Shown piece after piece: positions 20,991 to 32,165 of a DNA stretch of 64,000 nt. Origin of the DNA: Siphonodentalium dalli (Eukaryota > Mollusca > Scaphopoda > Gadilida > Siphonodentaliidae); NCBI GenBank assembly GCA_032622095.1, contig CP136063.1:178725956-178789955 (forward strand), in the 5' to 3' direction. Position numbers and translations under genes: made by a program. The notes under the pieces were generated by a model, which was not told where the DNA came from, searched no databases, and worked only from the letters and a program-made list of their open reading frames with translations. Position 1 is the first letter of the stretch. The number at the start of each line of letters is the position of its first letter.

Positions 20991-23057
20991 TCATCTCTTA
21001 ACAGCAGATTCCTGTTCGATTTCTTCTGACGGAAAGCCATGTTTCTTGAGTTCACTCTCTAGTATGGGGTAAATTGAAGCATCTTCGATAGTAACAGGTA
21101 TTTTGTATTCCCTCCCTTCGGCAATAGCTTTGATTGTATTCCTGGCTATTTTCCCCGAGCGAGTCTTCGGAACCTTGGGCACCACAATTGCGTTCTTAAA
21201 TGCGGCCACTGGTCCAATGTTATCACGAACGGCTCGAACAACTTGCTGAGTTAAAATCTCGTGGGGAACTTGTACTCCTTTTTTGAGTACGATAAGACCG
21301 ACGGGAATTTCACCTTTCAGATAATCCTTCACTCCGACCACAGCTGCCTCGGCAACCTCATCGACCATTAGAACGGCCTCCTCCAATGCCGCCGTCGAGA
21401 GTCTGTGGCCGGCTACGTTTATGACGTCATCAGTTCGGGATAGCACCGATATGTACCCGTTTTCGTCTCGCGTTCCCGAATCCATTGTGTCATAATACCC
21501 AGGGTATTTTGTGAAATACGTTTTCACGAAACGCTCTTCGTTGTTATAGAGCGTCGAGAAAGCACCCGGAGGCAGAGGTAACTTAACCAAAATCTGCCCA
21601 AGCTCGTTTGGTTCCGATTCAGTAAAGTCCTCACGCATCACTTTCACGTTCCAACCTGGAACTGGTTTTCCGGTCACTCCTGGTCGGGGATATAGTTGCA
21701 TCCCCATGCCAACGCTCGTTGCCGTCATCGGCCATCCCGTTTCTGTCTGCCACCAATTGTCGAGAACGGGCTTTTTAAAGATGTTTTGTGCCCATTCCAT
21801 TGTCTCGCGATCGCAATGTTCACCAGCAACGTACAAAATCCGGAAGTTGGTGAGCGGCATGAACTTTCTACCGATGTTAACATCCGGGTCCTCTCTTCTG
21901 ATTGCGCGAACAGCTGTCGGTGCGATAAACAATGCGGCGACGTTGTGCTCCTTCAGAACTCTGAATATCGTGCCTGCGTTCGGAGTTCCCACCGGTTTTC
22001 CTTCGAAAAGAACAGTTGTGTTCCCATGCAGAAGTGGGGCATAGTTAATATATGAATGTCCGACGACCCAGCCGAGATCTGAAGCAGCCCACCAAACCTC
22101 GCCAGGAGCTAATCCGTATACAGAATACATGGACCAATTAAGAACGACAGCATAACCAGCACTCGGTCTTAAAACAGCTTTTGGTTCACCGGTTGTTCCT
22201 GAAGTATAGAGTATATATAATGGGTCCATTGAGCCGATGGGGACATAGTCTACAGGTCTCGCCCCAACCATTTCTTCTTCAAAGTCGATATCGCGGCCCG
22301 GTTTGAGTGAGGCCGCAGAATAACCTTTCCTATTGAATATTATACATTTTAAAGGCTGGAAATCTACCAGTTCTAAAGCTGCGTCAAGGAGAGGTTTATA
22401 TGGGATCGTTTTGCCAGGTTCTAAACCAACATTCGCCCCGACAATGATTTTAGGCTCGGCGTGTCTTATTCTGGTCGCAAGCTCCTTTGATGCAAAACCA
22501 CCAAACACCAATGAATGCACAGCTCCGATACGAGCGCATGCTAACATGACAATAATGGCTTCTGGTATCATTGGCATGTATATCAGAACCCGGTCACCTT
22601 TTTCGACGCCATGTTTTCTCAAAACACCGGCAAACTTTTGAACTTTGACTAATAGTTCGTTATATGTGATACGCGTAATGCTTTCTGTGATTGCGCTGTC
22701 GTGGATGATAGCTACCTGTTCGCCCCTCCCACACTGCACATGTCTGTCCACTGCATTGTTACAGACATTCAATTCACCACCCGGAAACCACTGTGTGAAT
22801 GGCGATCTCGAATCGTCCAATACTTTATCGTACATTTTATCCCACTCTAGGCGGTCCGCCGCGACAGACCAAAAGTCTTCCGGTTTTTCAATTGACAGCC
22901 GGAATGTTGGGTCGTAAAGCAATCGAGCACTTGTAGTACTTATCTGTCGCGTTTTCTGGAATGCACACAGTGACGTAGCTTCTCTTGCACATGAATGGAC
23001 ATTCCCTATAATCCGCTTCAGTTGGAATAGAATGCCGCACTTGGAGAAATTCGCCAT
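20991..23057 (-). CDS. ACSS3: Acyl-CoA synthetase, ACSS3-like (mitochondrial propionyl-CoA synthetase), intronless
   Basis: A 688-residue AMP-forming acyl-CoA synthetase that activates short-chain acids, in the ACSS3 branch chiefly propionate, to acyl-CoA with ATP in the mitochondrial matrix. Visible motifs: phosphate-binding YTSGTTGEPK (284-293), SDLGWVVGHSY (326-336), WWQTETG (435-441), hinge region RTDDVINVAGHR (541-552), and PKTRSGKIARN near the C terminus with the acyl-adenylation lysine at about 636. The N terminus is basic, lacks acidic residues and includes RQISTTSARLLY, fitting a targeting peptide cleaved around residues 35-45. I chose the ATG at 23,057: the frame extends six codons further, but only to a GTG. 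Length matches vertebrate ACSS3 (about 690), which has many introns; this copy has none and no internal stop, suggesting a retrogene or intron loss. A variant is PKAV where the family usually has PKGV. Confidence 0.93.
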   Translation of the reverse strand: MANFSKCGILFQLKRIIGNVHSCAREATSLCAFQKTRQISTTSARLLYDPTFRLSIEKPEDFWSVAADRLEWDKMYDKVLDDSRSPFTQWFPGGELNVCNNAVDRHVQCGRGEQVAIIHDSAITESITRITYNELLVKVQKFAGVLRKHGVEKGDRVLIYMPMIPEAIIVMLACARIGAVHSLVFGGFASKELATRIRHAEPKIIVGANVGLEPGKTIPYKPLLDAALELVDFQPLKCIIFNRKGYSAASLKPGRDIDFEEEMVGARPVDYVPIGSMDPLYILYTSGTTGEPKAVLRPSAGYAVVLNWSMYSVYGLAPGEVWWAASDLGWVVGHSYINYAPLLHGNTTVLFEGKPVGTPNAGTIFRVLKEHNVAALFIAPTAVRAIRREDPDVNIGRKFMPLTNFRILYVAGEHCDRETMEWAQNIFKKPVLDNWWQTETGWPMTATSVGMGMQLYPRPGVTGKPVPGWNVKVMREDFTESEPNELGQILVKLPLPPGAFSTLYNNEERFVKTYFTKYPGYYDTMDSGTRDENGYISVLSRTDDVINVAGHRLSTAALEEAVLMVDEVAEAAVVGVKDYLKGEIPVGLIVLKKGVQVPHEILTQQVVRAVRDNIGPVAAFKNAIVVPKVPKTRSGKIARNTIKAIAEGREYKIPVTIEDASIYPILESELKKHGFPSEEIEQESAVKR

Positions 23058-23089
23058 ATTCGAAAATTTTAACACCAGAAATCCTCAAT

Positions 23090-24290
23090 ACCAGACATAA
23101 ACACAGCCCAGGCGAAGTGTTTGACCCATTTACAAAGTGCGTGGTGGAGCGTTACATATGCTTCGCATTTAGCGTTGCCAGCTGAGTGCAAATTCGTGGT
23201 TTTATCTCTTCGTCTGCTTCAATACACCCCATGTTCATGTTACTATGGAGCATGCATGACTTCCTTACAACTGCATGCTCGTATTCACACTCAATTGATT
23301 GACCCCATGGTACATGTGTCCGCAGCTGTGATGCTGTTATTAGGCCGTCAGTGGCGGTCGGGGTGGTGGGGATATGAGGGGCTCAGTACCAGGGACGTGG
23401 CGATAGTGGATGGGTTTTTTTTTGGGGGTGGGGGGGGGGGGTTCTCATTTGGCCATTTTTTTCCTCAATATTCAATAGTTGGAAATTCATTACCTGACAC
23501 AGTGACACTACATAATGGCCAAAATACAGTATGAAATTGTTCTGATTATTTTATTTCCCAACTAGTAATTAGTGTGATTTCTGTTCTTTTTTGTCAAAGA
23601 TAGAATATTTTTTCCTTCTTTTTGCCAAATATTTTTTGGACTGAAATTGAATGGAATCGTTCCAACCTGGGCGGAATTAGATTTGAAATTTCCAACAGTT
23701 GAACACTTGAGGTACCAGTTGGAAATTTTAAACTCAAGGGAGCTGTTTAAAAACACGTTTGTTTGTTTTTCTTCAAATATGTCCGTTATTTCATTAAAAG
23801 ACTTCTTCAAATATCTCCGTTATTTAGTCAATAATAATCGTTAACAAAAAACACTGTTTCAAATATCTCCGTTATTTCGTTAAAACACTTATTAAAATAT
23901 CTACTTATTTAGTCAATATTAATTCATTATTCAACTGAAGATCCTCTAAGAAGTGTTATCGATGGATCCTACCTCGATAGCCAATACAGTTGAAGATCCC
24001 ACGTATGTTATCGAGTGAATCTGCACAGGGATAACTCATATTTATACGTTGGAACCTGTCAACATTTCCTTGTGAGTTATTCGGGGGGAAACGGTATACA
24101 CATGCAAATTTGGAACAAATGGGTATTATATGGTTAGTGAGAATGTGCTCACCAGGAGTCGCTCATGTTCGCGGTTATAGTCAAAGTCGCAACATCCTAT
24201 TACATTGTATGTCGTGTTTTCATATGCTTGATACTTGACAATTTTGCTTTGGAAATAAACATGTTTACGCCCCCGTTGAACTAGTTCAAT
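23090..24290. other. Upstream of ACSS3-like gene; no element recognised
   Basis: No TATA box at a convincing distance was found. A T/G-rich tract with a G run lies at 23,417-23,440. The text tcaaatatctccgttattt recurs two to three times near 23,775-23,900 as a short direct repeat of about 85 bp period. The frames here lack recognisable domains. Confidence 0.35.
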
Positions 24291-24359
24291 AATTATATTT
24301 ATTATATGATCCTACCCTTATTCCATTCAATAAACCCATTCTTTAAATTGTGATATTAA

Positions 24360-24687
24360 AGGGGTGCTGTACACTAAATCCGGCCATTTTTGGGACCATC
24401 TCCTTTTATACTCAACATAATATATGCAACAAATGAATGAATTTGAGCCATGGATTAGTGAAAAATACGCTCATGTGCTCTATGAACGATGCATACAATA
24501 ATGAATTTATGACTCCAGCCATTTATTCATTTTCATTATAATTACCATGTTGTTTCCATCGTTCACAGAGCACATGAGTGTATTTTGCTCTAATCCATGG
24601 CTCAAATTCATTCACTTGTTGCATATATTCTGTTGAGTATAAAAGAAGATGGACCATAAACGGCCATATTTAGTGTACAGTATCCCT
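24360..24687. mobile_element. 328-bp palindromic MITE with TTAA target duplication
   Basis: Ends are aggggtgctgtacactaaat and its imperfect complement atttagtgtacagtatccct. The arms continue for about 140 bp, including gagccatggattag and ctaatccatggctc. TTAA sits on both sides (24,356-24,359 and 24,688-24,691). The related repeat copy at 27,349-27,352 has a single TTAA and no insertion, which confirms both boundaries. A TTAA duplication is the hallmark of piggyBac-type transposition. A second copy is at about 42,300-42,575. Confidence 0.85.
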
Positions 24688-25034
24688 TTAAACATTCGTT
24701 TTATAATAGGACATCGTGCCAGGTGACCTTTGACTTCCGGTTTGTCGTCTGTTTACATTCCGTACATACGTCTCAAAATACTATGGCTTCCAACATATTT
24801 CCAACAAAGTATAATGAATGAAGAGTTTGACAAGTTATGTCATTAAATATACGCCATTAAATACGCCAAAGAGTCTTTATTTATATGGGACTATTTCTTT
24901 ACGCGGGCAAACAACGCACAGTTACGTGAAACGACATCGCATGCCTGATAGAAGCAGATGTTAGTTTCGCTTCCCATTTGTTGATATAAGTATTATTTGT
25001 CTAGGTTTTAGATCATGTAAATTTATAGATGATC

Positions 25035-25190
25035 TACAGTGAGTCCCCAGTTTATAGCGGAATTTACAAAACGAATCCAGTAAAGTAGGTCTGGAACTCG
25101 CCAAAGGATCGGTCCAGACCTAATTTACTGGACTCATTTTGTAAATTCCCCTATAAACTGGGGACTCGTTGTAGATCCTCTATATGTATT
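25035..25190. repeat. Hairpin closing copy A of the 560-bp repeat
   Basis: gatctacagtgagtccccag and tttatagcggaatttacaaa pair with tttgtaaattcccctataaa and ctggggactcgttgtagatc, then aggtctggaactcgcc with ggtccagacct. The version at 27,700-27,845 keeps the right arm but has a rearranged left arm. A hairpin of like layout but different sequence lies at 40,576-40,722. Confidence 0.75.
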
Positions 25191-25566
25191 AAGTATACAG
25201 TTGGATCGACCCTTTGATATATGTTATATAGACAGGCCTGGTTTTTACTTTAAACATATTTTATTTGTATATCGATATAATACAAAAGGCATTGGGGACA
25301 AGTTACACAAACTTACTTAGCCCCTCTCCCGGTTTACAATAATTTTATTCATACAAAATGGCGAAGAAAAAGAGTCAAAACCATATATAGGTTAAACACA
25401 TTTACATTTACAATGAGTGGGTTTGTGGGTTTGGGTGGGAGTTCTTCTATTTGAGGTATCGGGAATTCCGAAAAGTAAATCGTTGATATGTGTAATTTTT
25501 AGTCCTTCTTGGCAGGCCTGATATATAGTATATCGCTCGATCACGACCCCGTGCACGAGGAACTTC

Positions 25567-25737
25567 GTGCAAACAAGCCTTGAAATATGGTGTCTGTCAT
25601 TTGCAGAATGAGGTCCCCAGAGGGTGAATTTAGTGATGCTACCCCGCATAGCGGGCTAGCATTACCAAATTCACCCTCTGGGAACCTCATTCTGCTGAGG
25701 TGTAAGCAAAGACACCCTATTTCAAGGCTTGCGTGCA
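25567..25737. mobile_element. GAGGTCCC hairpin, copy 3, inside a longer palindrome
   Basis: The inner hairpin 25,604-25,694 opens with cagaatgaggtccccagagg and closes with ccctctgggaacctcattctg. An outer pair (gtgcaaacaagccttgaaat and tatttcaaggcttgcgtgc) surrounds it, so the structure is a nested palindrome of about 170 bp. A 112-codon plus-strand frame across it is not a gene. Confidence 0.7.
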
Positions 25738-25819
25738 AATCTGGTTCAATTAAATGGGGAGGAGATCGTTCCAAGTCACATCGCCCTTTCGTTAAAGATA
25801 TATACCCTATACGATTTAA

Positions 25820-26279
25820 AGGTACTCAATCCGATCAGACGCTCCTAAATTACTATTTCTTTGGCTTCGGTGTAAACAAATATTTTATTCGAGTCGAGGA
25901 ACCCACATATCAAATCTCAGAGTGATCAGATATTGATTTTTGAAGTTTGTTATTTCTCGAGATGTGTACTAATAATTGGCACAGAAACACGAGGTCAAAC
26001 GGACACATTGCGGATGAAGATGGATAACTCTAAAATCAAGTGGTAATAATAACCACTTGATTTTAGAGTTATCCATCTTTATCCGCAATTTTGACCGAGA
26101 CCACCCTTTTGACGGCGTGTTGTTGGGCCACAAACAATAGAAATAATAAACTTCAAAATTCGATATCTGATCATGCACCCGGAGCGTTGATGGGTAGGTT
26201 CCTCGACTCGAATCAAATATGTTTTACCCCGAAGCCAAAGAAATAGTAATTTAGGAGCGTCTGATCGGATTGAGTACCT
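25820..26279. mobile_element. 460-bp palindromic MITE flanked by TTAA
   Basis: Ends aggtactcaatccgatcaga and tctgatcggattgagtacct are perfect complements, and TTAA flanks each side (25,816-25,819 and 26,280-26,283). Symmetry runs to the centre near 26,044-26,054, where ggataactctaaaatcaagt is followed by its complement. Both TTAA-flanked families in this window begin AGG and end CCT, so they may share a mobilising enzyme. A partial related segment follows at 26,286-26,370. Confidence 0.82.
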
Positions 26280-27087
26280 TTAACACTCCCATGCAAACTA
26301 CTATTTATTTGTCTTCGATGTAAAATATATTTTTTGAGTCGAGGAACCATGCACCGTTCAAATCTGAGAGCTACATGAGGGTGTCACCCGTTCCCCTCTT
26401 TTGGTACGCGGGATTGATACCCCTCTGTTGAGTACTCGAGATTAATATGGCCAATTTAACATATCGTATCCCCGCTCCTCTCGTAATCTCGTGACCAGGG
26501 ATGACATTAATTAGGCTGGGCACACCGTTGGATCGGGAGCCGACGCTAAATGGCTGCCCCGTGTGCAACAATGTGTGCGCGTTAAAGGCCCCTACCGTGG
26601 CGAAGAAGTCACGGATTCGGCAAAACAAATCCTGGACAAATTGGGTGGTGGATCTACTCGATCCCAGGCTGAAACGTAGATTTTATAGCAAAAACTTACA
26701 CTCAATTTGATTATTGTCCAGCCCAAATGACATATTTTGTTTTAATTTATAGTCTCATACATCTTTATATTTTGAAGTTATGGCATGCAAACATGTGAAA
26801 CTGTGGCATTAGTGTAAAATTAATGTATGTATTCCATATATTTTCTTATCTGGTACGCAGGATTGACCCCTCTCTGTTAACTGATATTCGGGATTTAGGG
26901 GGTATAAGGGTTGACACCGCGGCCTCAGCTATTATATTTCTAGTTTTGAAATTTTTGATTTCACCGGCACGTATCATCACAAATGTAAACAAAGATCTTC
27001 TTCCATGTGCGATCGGCGTGGTATTATAACTTGTCTCTATGCATATGTATGCATAACATTTGACTGAATAAGGAATAAGTATATTTA

Positions 27088-27228
27088 AGAAATGAATGTA
27101 GTGGGTGTGTGTGTGTGTTATTGTGGGTTATGGCGCTGTGGTCGTTGGTGTCCACTAAATGTGCCCCCAACGATCACAGCGCCTTGTTCCCAAAATAACA
27201 CACACACACACCCACTACATTCATTTCT
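27088..27228. mobile_element. 141-bp hairpin with TG/CA-rich stem
   Basis: agaaatgaatgtagtgggtg with a tg run and ggcgctgtggtcgttgg pair with ccaacgatcacagcgcc, a ca run and cacccactacattcatttct. The loop is about 20 bases (tgtccactaaatgtgccc). Almost every base of each arm is paired. Confidence 0.75.
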
Positions 27229-27287
27229 CATATATGTATATAGCTTTTTGATGATTTATTCCCATACAAAAAGCTGAGTGTATATTC

Positions 27288-27845
27288 TTATTTATTACAT
27301 GATCCTACCCTTATTCCATTCAATAAACCCATTCTATAAATTGTGATATTAAACGTTCGTTTAATAACAGGAAATAGTGCCAAGTGACCGTTGACTTCCG
27401 GTTTGTAGTCTGTTTACATTCCGTGCGCTATACGTCTCAAAATAATATGGCTTCCAATATTTTTCCAATAAACTGTAATGAATGAAGAGTTTGAAAAGTT
27501 ATGTCATTAAATATACGCCATTAAATACGCCAATGAGTCTTTATTTGTCTGGGACTATTTCTTTACGCGGGAAAACAACTCATAGTTACGTGAAACGTCA
27601 TCGCAGGCCTTATATAGAAGCCGATGTTAGTTTCGCGTCCCATTTGTTGATTTAAGTATGTTTTGTCGAGGTTTTTGGACGATGTAATAAATATAATCTA
27701 CAACTCTAATATGTAGAGTTGTAGACCTAACTCGTCCCGCAAATTTGGTCTGGACCGAGCCTTTGGCGAGATCCAGACCTAATTTACTGGACTCGTTTTG
27801 TAAATTCCACTATAAACTGGGAACTCGTTGTAGATCCTCTATTTA
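27288..27845. repeat. 560-bp dispersed repeat, copy B (empty MITE site)
   Basis: Collinear with 24,297-25,190 but without the MITE: gatattaaacgttcg here against gatattaaa, 328 bp, ttaaacattcg there. It serves as the pre-insertion allele of the site. The terminal hairpin differs in its left half (ctacaactctaatatgtagagttgtag). Confidence 0.85.
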
Positions 27846-28011
27846 TTTTCACAAAATCTGCCGATAATTTTAGACTAGCCCACGCAGCACATTACTATCA
27901 TTTCAGGAACACCCCTCCGTATTCCAAAGATTTTAGTCAGTGAATGTATTTGTAATAATATATATGGACTAGATTCCATCCATATTTCCGACCAAAGGCG
28001 GGTCATAACTT

Positions 28012-28075
28012 GGGTCCTAACTTTAAGATTATCTTAAGACACCTCACCCCAGACTTAAAGTTAAGACCATCTTAA
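28012..28075. repeat. Small imperfect hairpin with CTTAAGA motifs
   Basis: gggtcctaactttaagatta and agacttaaagttaagacc are imperfect complements around acacctcacccc. Similar aagacc text continues to 28,140. No larger element boundary is evident. Confidence 0.35.
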
Positions 28076-28139
28076 GACGGGATAACGCTCTGGTTAGGGG
28101 GTATACCATGTGGACGAGAGTGTGTTAAGACCGGAGGCT

Positions 28140-29340
28140 CATTCTCGACAAAAACTGCGCATTCAGACTAAAATGATATGTCAAAATGTAGAGCTATATA
28201 GGTTAGGAGTATCAGAAACCATGGCCATTTTCTGGATAAATGTATTCTAAATGGCAGAAATTTGTCTTCGAATGTAGCCTTTGGCATTTGTACGCAAACA
28301 ACACAAAACTCCATTTTACCCACCAAAAAATTAACTTAGTGATATGTGGCCACAGAAACAAATTCACCATGCAAACCCACTAAACACGTGGTTTCAGAAT
28401 CCATCATATCGATTTATTTGCCACCTACACAGCGTTACAAAGGGCAATATCGTATCGCTACATGTATGGAAGACTTTTACAGCTCAACTGCCATCGCCCC
28501 ACATTGTAGTGATCAGCTTTTGTACTGAAACAATAACGATATACGAGTAAACAAACACAACCAGCGTTTGTTGAAAAGTTTAAAACAGCTAAGCTATAGC
28601 TGTATATATACAAACTGTTATAATTATTTTCTGCCACTTATCAGAGTAGTTCCTATATATAAATGATTTCACGAACATACCGACCTAGTCCCTATCACGA
28701 ATGTGACAACAGCTAACAAAACTAGGTTATACTTGAAGACTGCAGCATGTCAGCCTCTCTATACATGTACCATTTGATCCGCAAATTATATGAACTTTTT
28801 ATTTTACTTTTTTACTTTTTAATTAGTGTATAAAATAATATATTCGAGAGACGGGAGACTTCCATTTATAAGAAAATACATTGGCACATTATTTTCCCAA
28901 AATTTCAGAAAGCTCCTGTCATGAAAGGATTAAATGTTCTAGTATTTATTTCACATAGTTTCGATATTTTAAATGTACACCAAAAATAGTTTGATTATAA
29001 TTTCTTAATAACTATAGGTCTATATTTTATATCTGCTATTTGGCTTTCAACATTTTTTTGAACAGAACAAAGCAGAAAATGGTGTTATACTAGACTTGTT
29101 GTTTGTTTTTTGTTTTTGTTTTTGTAACTGGAGGTATGGAACTCTCAACACATCTTGAAAATATCCGGAAAATCAAGACATTTGTCGCAAGCTTTGATCC
29201 CCATTCACCACAAGTGTTATATGTTCAGCCGCGGGCATTGCGAATTGTGAGTCTAAAATCTTATTGAAATAGTATATATTGAACGTTTGGTCTAAAAACC
29301 ACATGCATATATGTACACCCCAAAGAAACCCGTTATAAAA
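28140..29340. other. No gene recognised
   Basis: AT-rich sequence with short frames only (about 60 codons at 28,344 in two overlapping frames). No tandem repeat or strong hairpin seen. Confidence 0.4.
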
Positions 29341-29360
29341 TTATAAATTCAACCTACTGT

Positions 29361-29515
29361 CGTGGGGGGGGGGGGGCGGAATTTTTTTTCAGGCACGTAT
29401 GATGATTTTTACCTTTCGACCCTTGTTGGGACCCACCCACCCCCGCGTCCAAAATTTTGTCCGTTTTCGGCAGTTTTTTCCGACCACTTTTGGACGCCCA
29501 CCCCCCCCCCCTTTT
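29361..29515. repeat. Poly-G/poly-C bordered repeat, forward copy
   Basis: Starts with a G run, continues ttttcaggcacgtatgatga and cgacccttgttgggacccac, and ends in a C run near 29,500-29,511. The same text, reversed, occupies 31,995-32,165. Frames read through it are shadows. Confidence 0.75.
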
Positions 29516-29706
29516 TAACACTAAAACAGAGATTTGCGGGGGAAAATTAACTGTAAACAGCTGTATATGAATTTCTGTACATACTATTTGTCATGGATGT
29601 TAACATTGACATGTTAAAAGAACGAGTCATTTTGGTGTCATTCGGCCAAAAACCATGGCTGCCAGCGGCCATCTTGGATTTCAAAATTGGCAACAAAATT
29701 TAACAC

Positions 29707-30655
29707 GCTAACTGCTAGTCCCAGTCTTCTTGTACTAAAACCAGCTAAGATATTGGGATGGCGATTTGCTGTTTTTAGTCCCAGCCCGCTTGCATACCAA
29801 TCCTATCACACGAGTTACGCCCACGATCTGTGGCGGGAATCTGTGGTGTATTTTACTCGATTTACCTAATGAATCAATACATGATGCTATATACATCGGA
29901 AAGAGAGACATATTATGGTCATAATGGTGTATAATAATCTAACTTTCATGTTAAATTACGCATAGAATATTCCGGTTGATTGTCACCAACATCGCTGTTT
30001 TTTCTGTTTGTTTACTTAACTGAAAGCCGAACTCAGGTTCCGAAGAACTTCGGCATTGTCCGGTGTTTGTTTTGGCCGAGACGAATTTCGATACAAACAA
30101 AATGGCGGCCCCCATGATATTCTAATGGTCATTGTGTTTACACTGTTTTAAACTGTGAGATGGTTATAATTCCCGTAATTTATTTAATGTATTACATTTA
30201 TATCTTCAATATGTATTTAATCTATGTAATAATTTATTTATTGTCACGTATAATTACGATTACAATGGAGAATTCATCGTGCGTGGTTGATTGAAAATCT
30301 ACGGAATATTTTCACCGGAAAATGCCGAACGCAGTTCGCAAGGTCAACTGAGTTCGCATACTTTAAAAAATATGTAAACACTGCGGCAAAAGTTTCTTTT
30401 CACATTAAATTACCGCTTTCAATTCACAACCGATGTGGGTTTCAGATCAAATAGCATGTCTTCTGCGGAAACTATCCGTTTATTGTAGCAATTGTGATAT
30501 TTTATTTCATATAATTGTGGTTTTATTTGAGCGGGTCACTAACGATTAACTCGTGTCAAAGGAGACCATGGGTCTGGAACTCGGACTAAAGACCGGCACC
30601 TCCATCCCAATATCTTAGCCGGTTTTAGTACGAGAAGACTTGGACTAGCTAACTG
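29707..30655. mobile_element. 0.95-kb element with 53-bp terminal inverted repeats
   Basis: Left end gctaactgctagtcccagtc, continuing ttcttgtactaaaaccagc and taagatattgggatgg, is matched in reverse complement at 30,602-30,655 with a few substitutions. The interior has no transposase-like frame. It contains aaaatggcggcccccatgat near 30,100. Confidence 0.65.
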
Positions 30656-31828
30656 CCTGCAGTGTTCCTTCGTTCGTGCATGAAATTCCTAAAAATTATA
30701 TCAGGATTTCGTCCACTCCAACCCCACGTCACCAACCCATGCATCTCTATTCTCCACGTCCGTGGGTAGCATACGTACATAATATAAGTAAGTGGTGGTG
30801 CATGTACTTCCAAGTGTACTTGTTCCCGCTATATGTACACAGCTTGCACGGACGTATCACTTGATTCCTGGAACGCGGTTAATAATTAAGCCGTTGCTCA
30901 CGCCTATATAAGGTGATATGTAAACTTCAATGCGACAATCGATACGCCCTCAGCGACAAATACCGTATTCGGACGGCTATCCAACGATCAACAGAACAAC
31001 ACGCGTGTCGAGTGTACTTCACTCTGATCACGTGACTATATGTTGGGAATTCCGATACTCGTGGCGTATATCGAATACATTATAGTTCGTCAATTTGAAC
31101 ATGGATACAGCCTCGGTCGCGGGTGATTGACTCATCGATTGTTATGATTCATATTATATTGGGGGCGGGGTTCGTTTGCTCACGATTAGTATATACTCAT
31201 AATATAAGCATGGTAAGGTGATGCGGAAAATCATATATATATACAAGATTGAATTTTATTGTTTTTTAAAGTTTGTGGACCCACCACCCCGGGGACGCAA
31301 GTTTTTTCCTGTCCAATCTCGAACGGTAACCTTCCAATCTCGAACACCCACCCCTCCATGCAATGCAAGTTTTTTTCCAAGGGGAATTTGGGGCCCATCC
31401 CCAACGTTTGACGAAAAACGGTGGTGAAAGTAGCAGGCTTGTGCATACAAAAGGTGAGAGATGTTTTAACAAGCCACGAAGTGCCAGTATCCGTTCTTTG
31501 TTGATTATTTATTACATAATTAATAAATAATGAACAATGAACGGATGTACTATTGAATTCTTCAAGTCAGCATCCACTTACCTCAGAGGACAATTTTTTT
31601 TTATAAATATTATTATATCTATATTAAGCTTAATGATAAGCACCAGAACTCTCAGAAAATCACAAAACACTCCACAATTAAACTTATCAAAGAAAGTATT
31701 TTGGGGGTCAGATTCACCCACCACCCGGACATTGTATCATGAAAGTTTTTGGTGACACCACTCCCCTCCCCCACCCCAGAATCGACACTGGCTGCTGTTT
31801 TAATTTCGTGGAGTCGAAAATTTAAGGG

Positions 31829-31876
31829 TATACAGTAATGCTCTAAATAATCGATTATTTAGAGCATTACTGTATA
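31829..31876. repeat. Perfect 48-bp palindrome without spacer
   Basis: Each 24-base half (starting tatacagtaatgctctaaat) is the exact complement of the other, meeting at tcga (31,851-31,854). A related half-sequence, tacagtaatgctctaattaa, occurs alone at 62,890. This length of perfect symmetry with no loop is unusual in cloned or assembled DNA. Confidence 0.9.
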
Positions 31877-31994
31877 TACATCACAAGCACGGCTGCACGG
31901 GGTTACCGTCTCTGAACGATACGATAATATCTTCATTTCCGAGCACGGGGTGAACAACTGCCAGATATAGCTTGTCGAAATAATTTATTGCTGT

Positions 31995-32165
31995 CTCGGG
32001 GGGGGGGGGGGGGGGTTCCGGGCATGGTGCCAACAAAATGGTCGGAAAAAACTGCCGAAAACGGAAAAAAATTTGGACACGGGGGTGGGTGGGTCCCAAA
32101 CAAGGGTCGAAAGGAAAAAATCAGCATACGTGCCTGAAATTGTTTTCCGACCCCCCCCCCCCTGG
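31995..32165. repeat. Poly-G/poly-C bordered repeat, inverted copy
   Basis: A G run of about 18, then ttccgggcatggtgccaaca, ggtcggaaaaaactgccgaa and gggtgggtgggtcccaaac, ending in a C run. It is the reverse complement of 29,361-29,515 and lies directly outside the left arm of IR2. The 141-codon minus frame across it is not a gene. Confidence 0.75.

Larger units (their letters stand above)
24297..25190. repeat. 560-bp dispersed repeat, copy A, interrupted by a MITE
   Basis: From gatcctacccttattccatt to ttgtagatcctctat this matches 27,288-27,845 in the same orientation, except for the 328-bp MITE inserted at 24,360. Shared landmarks include tgacttccggtttgt, cgtctcaaaata, atacgccattaaatacgcca and a terminal hairpin. 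Confidence 0.85.

Noticed and set aside
21696-22917. Several plus-strand frames of 90-119 codons
   Set aside because: They lie antisense within the ACSS3-like coding sequence and have no independent support.
23058-23075. Six-codon N-terminal extension of the ACSS3-like frame
   Set aside because: It begins with GTG, which is not an expected start in an animal nuclear gene; the in-frame ATG at 23,057 precedes a good targeting peptide.
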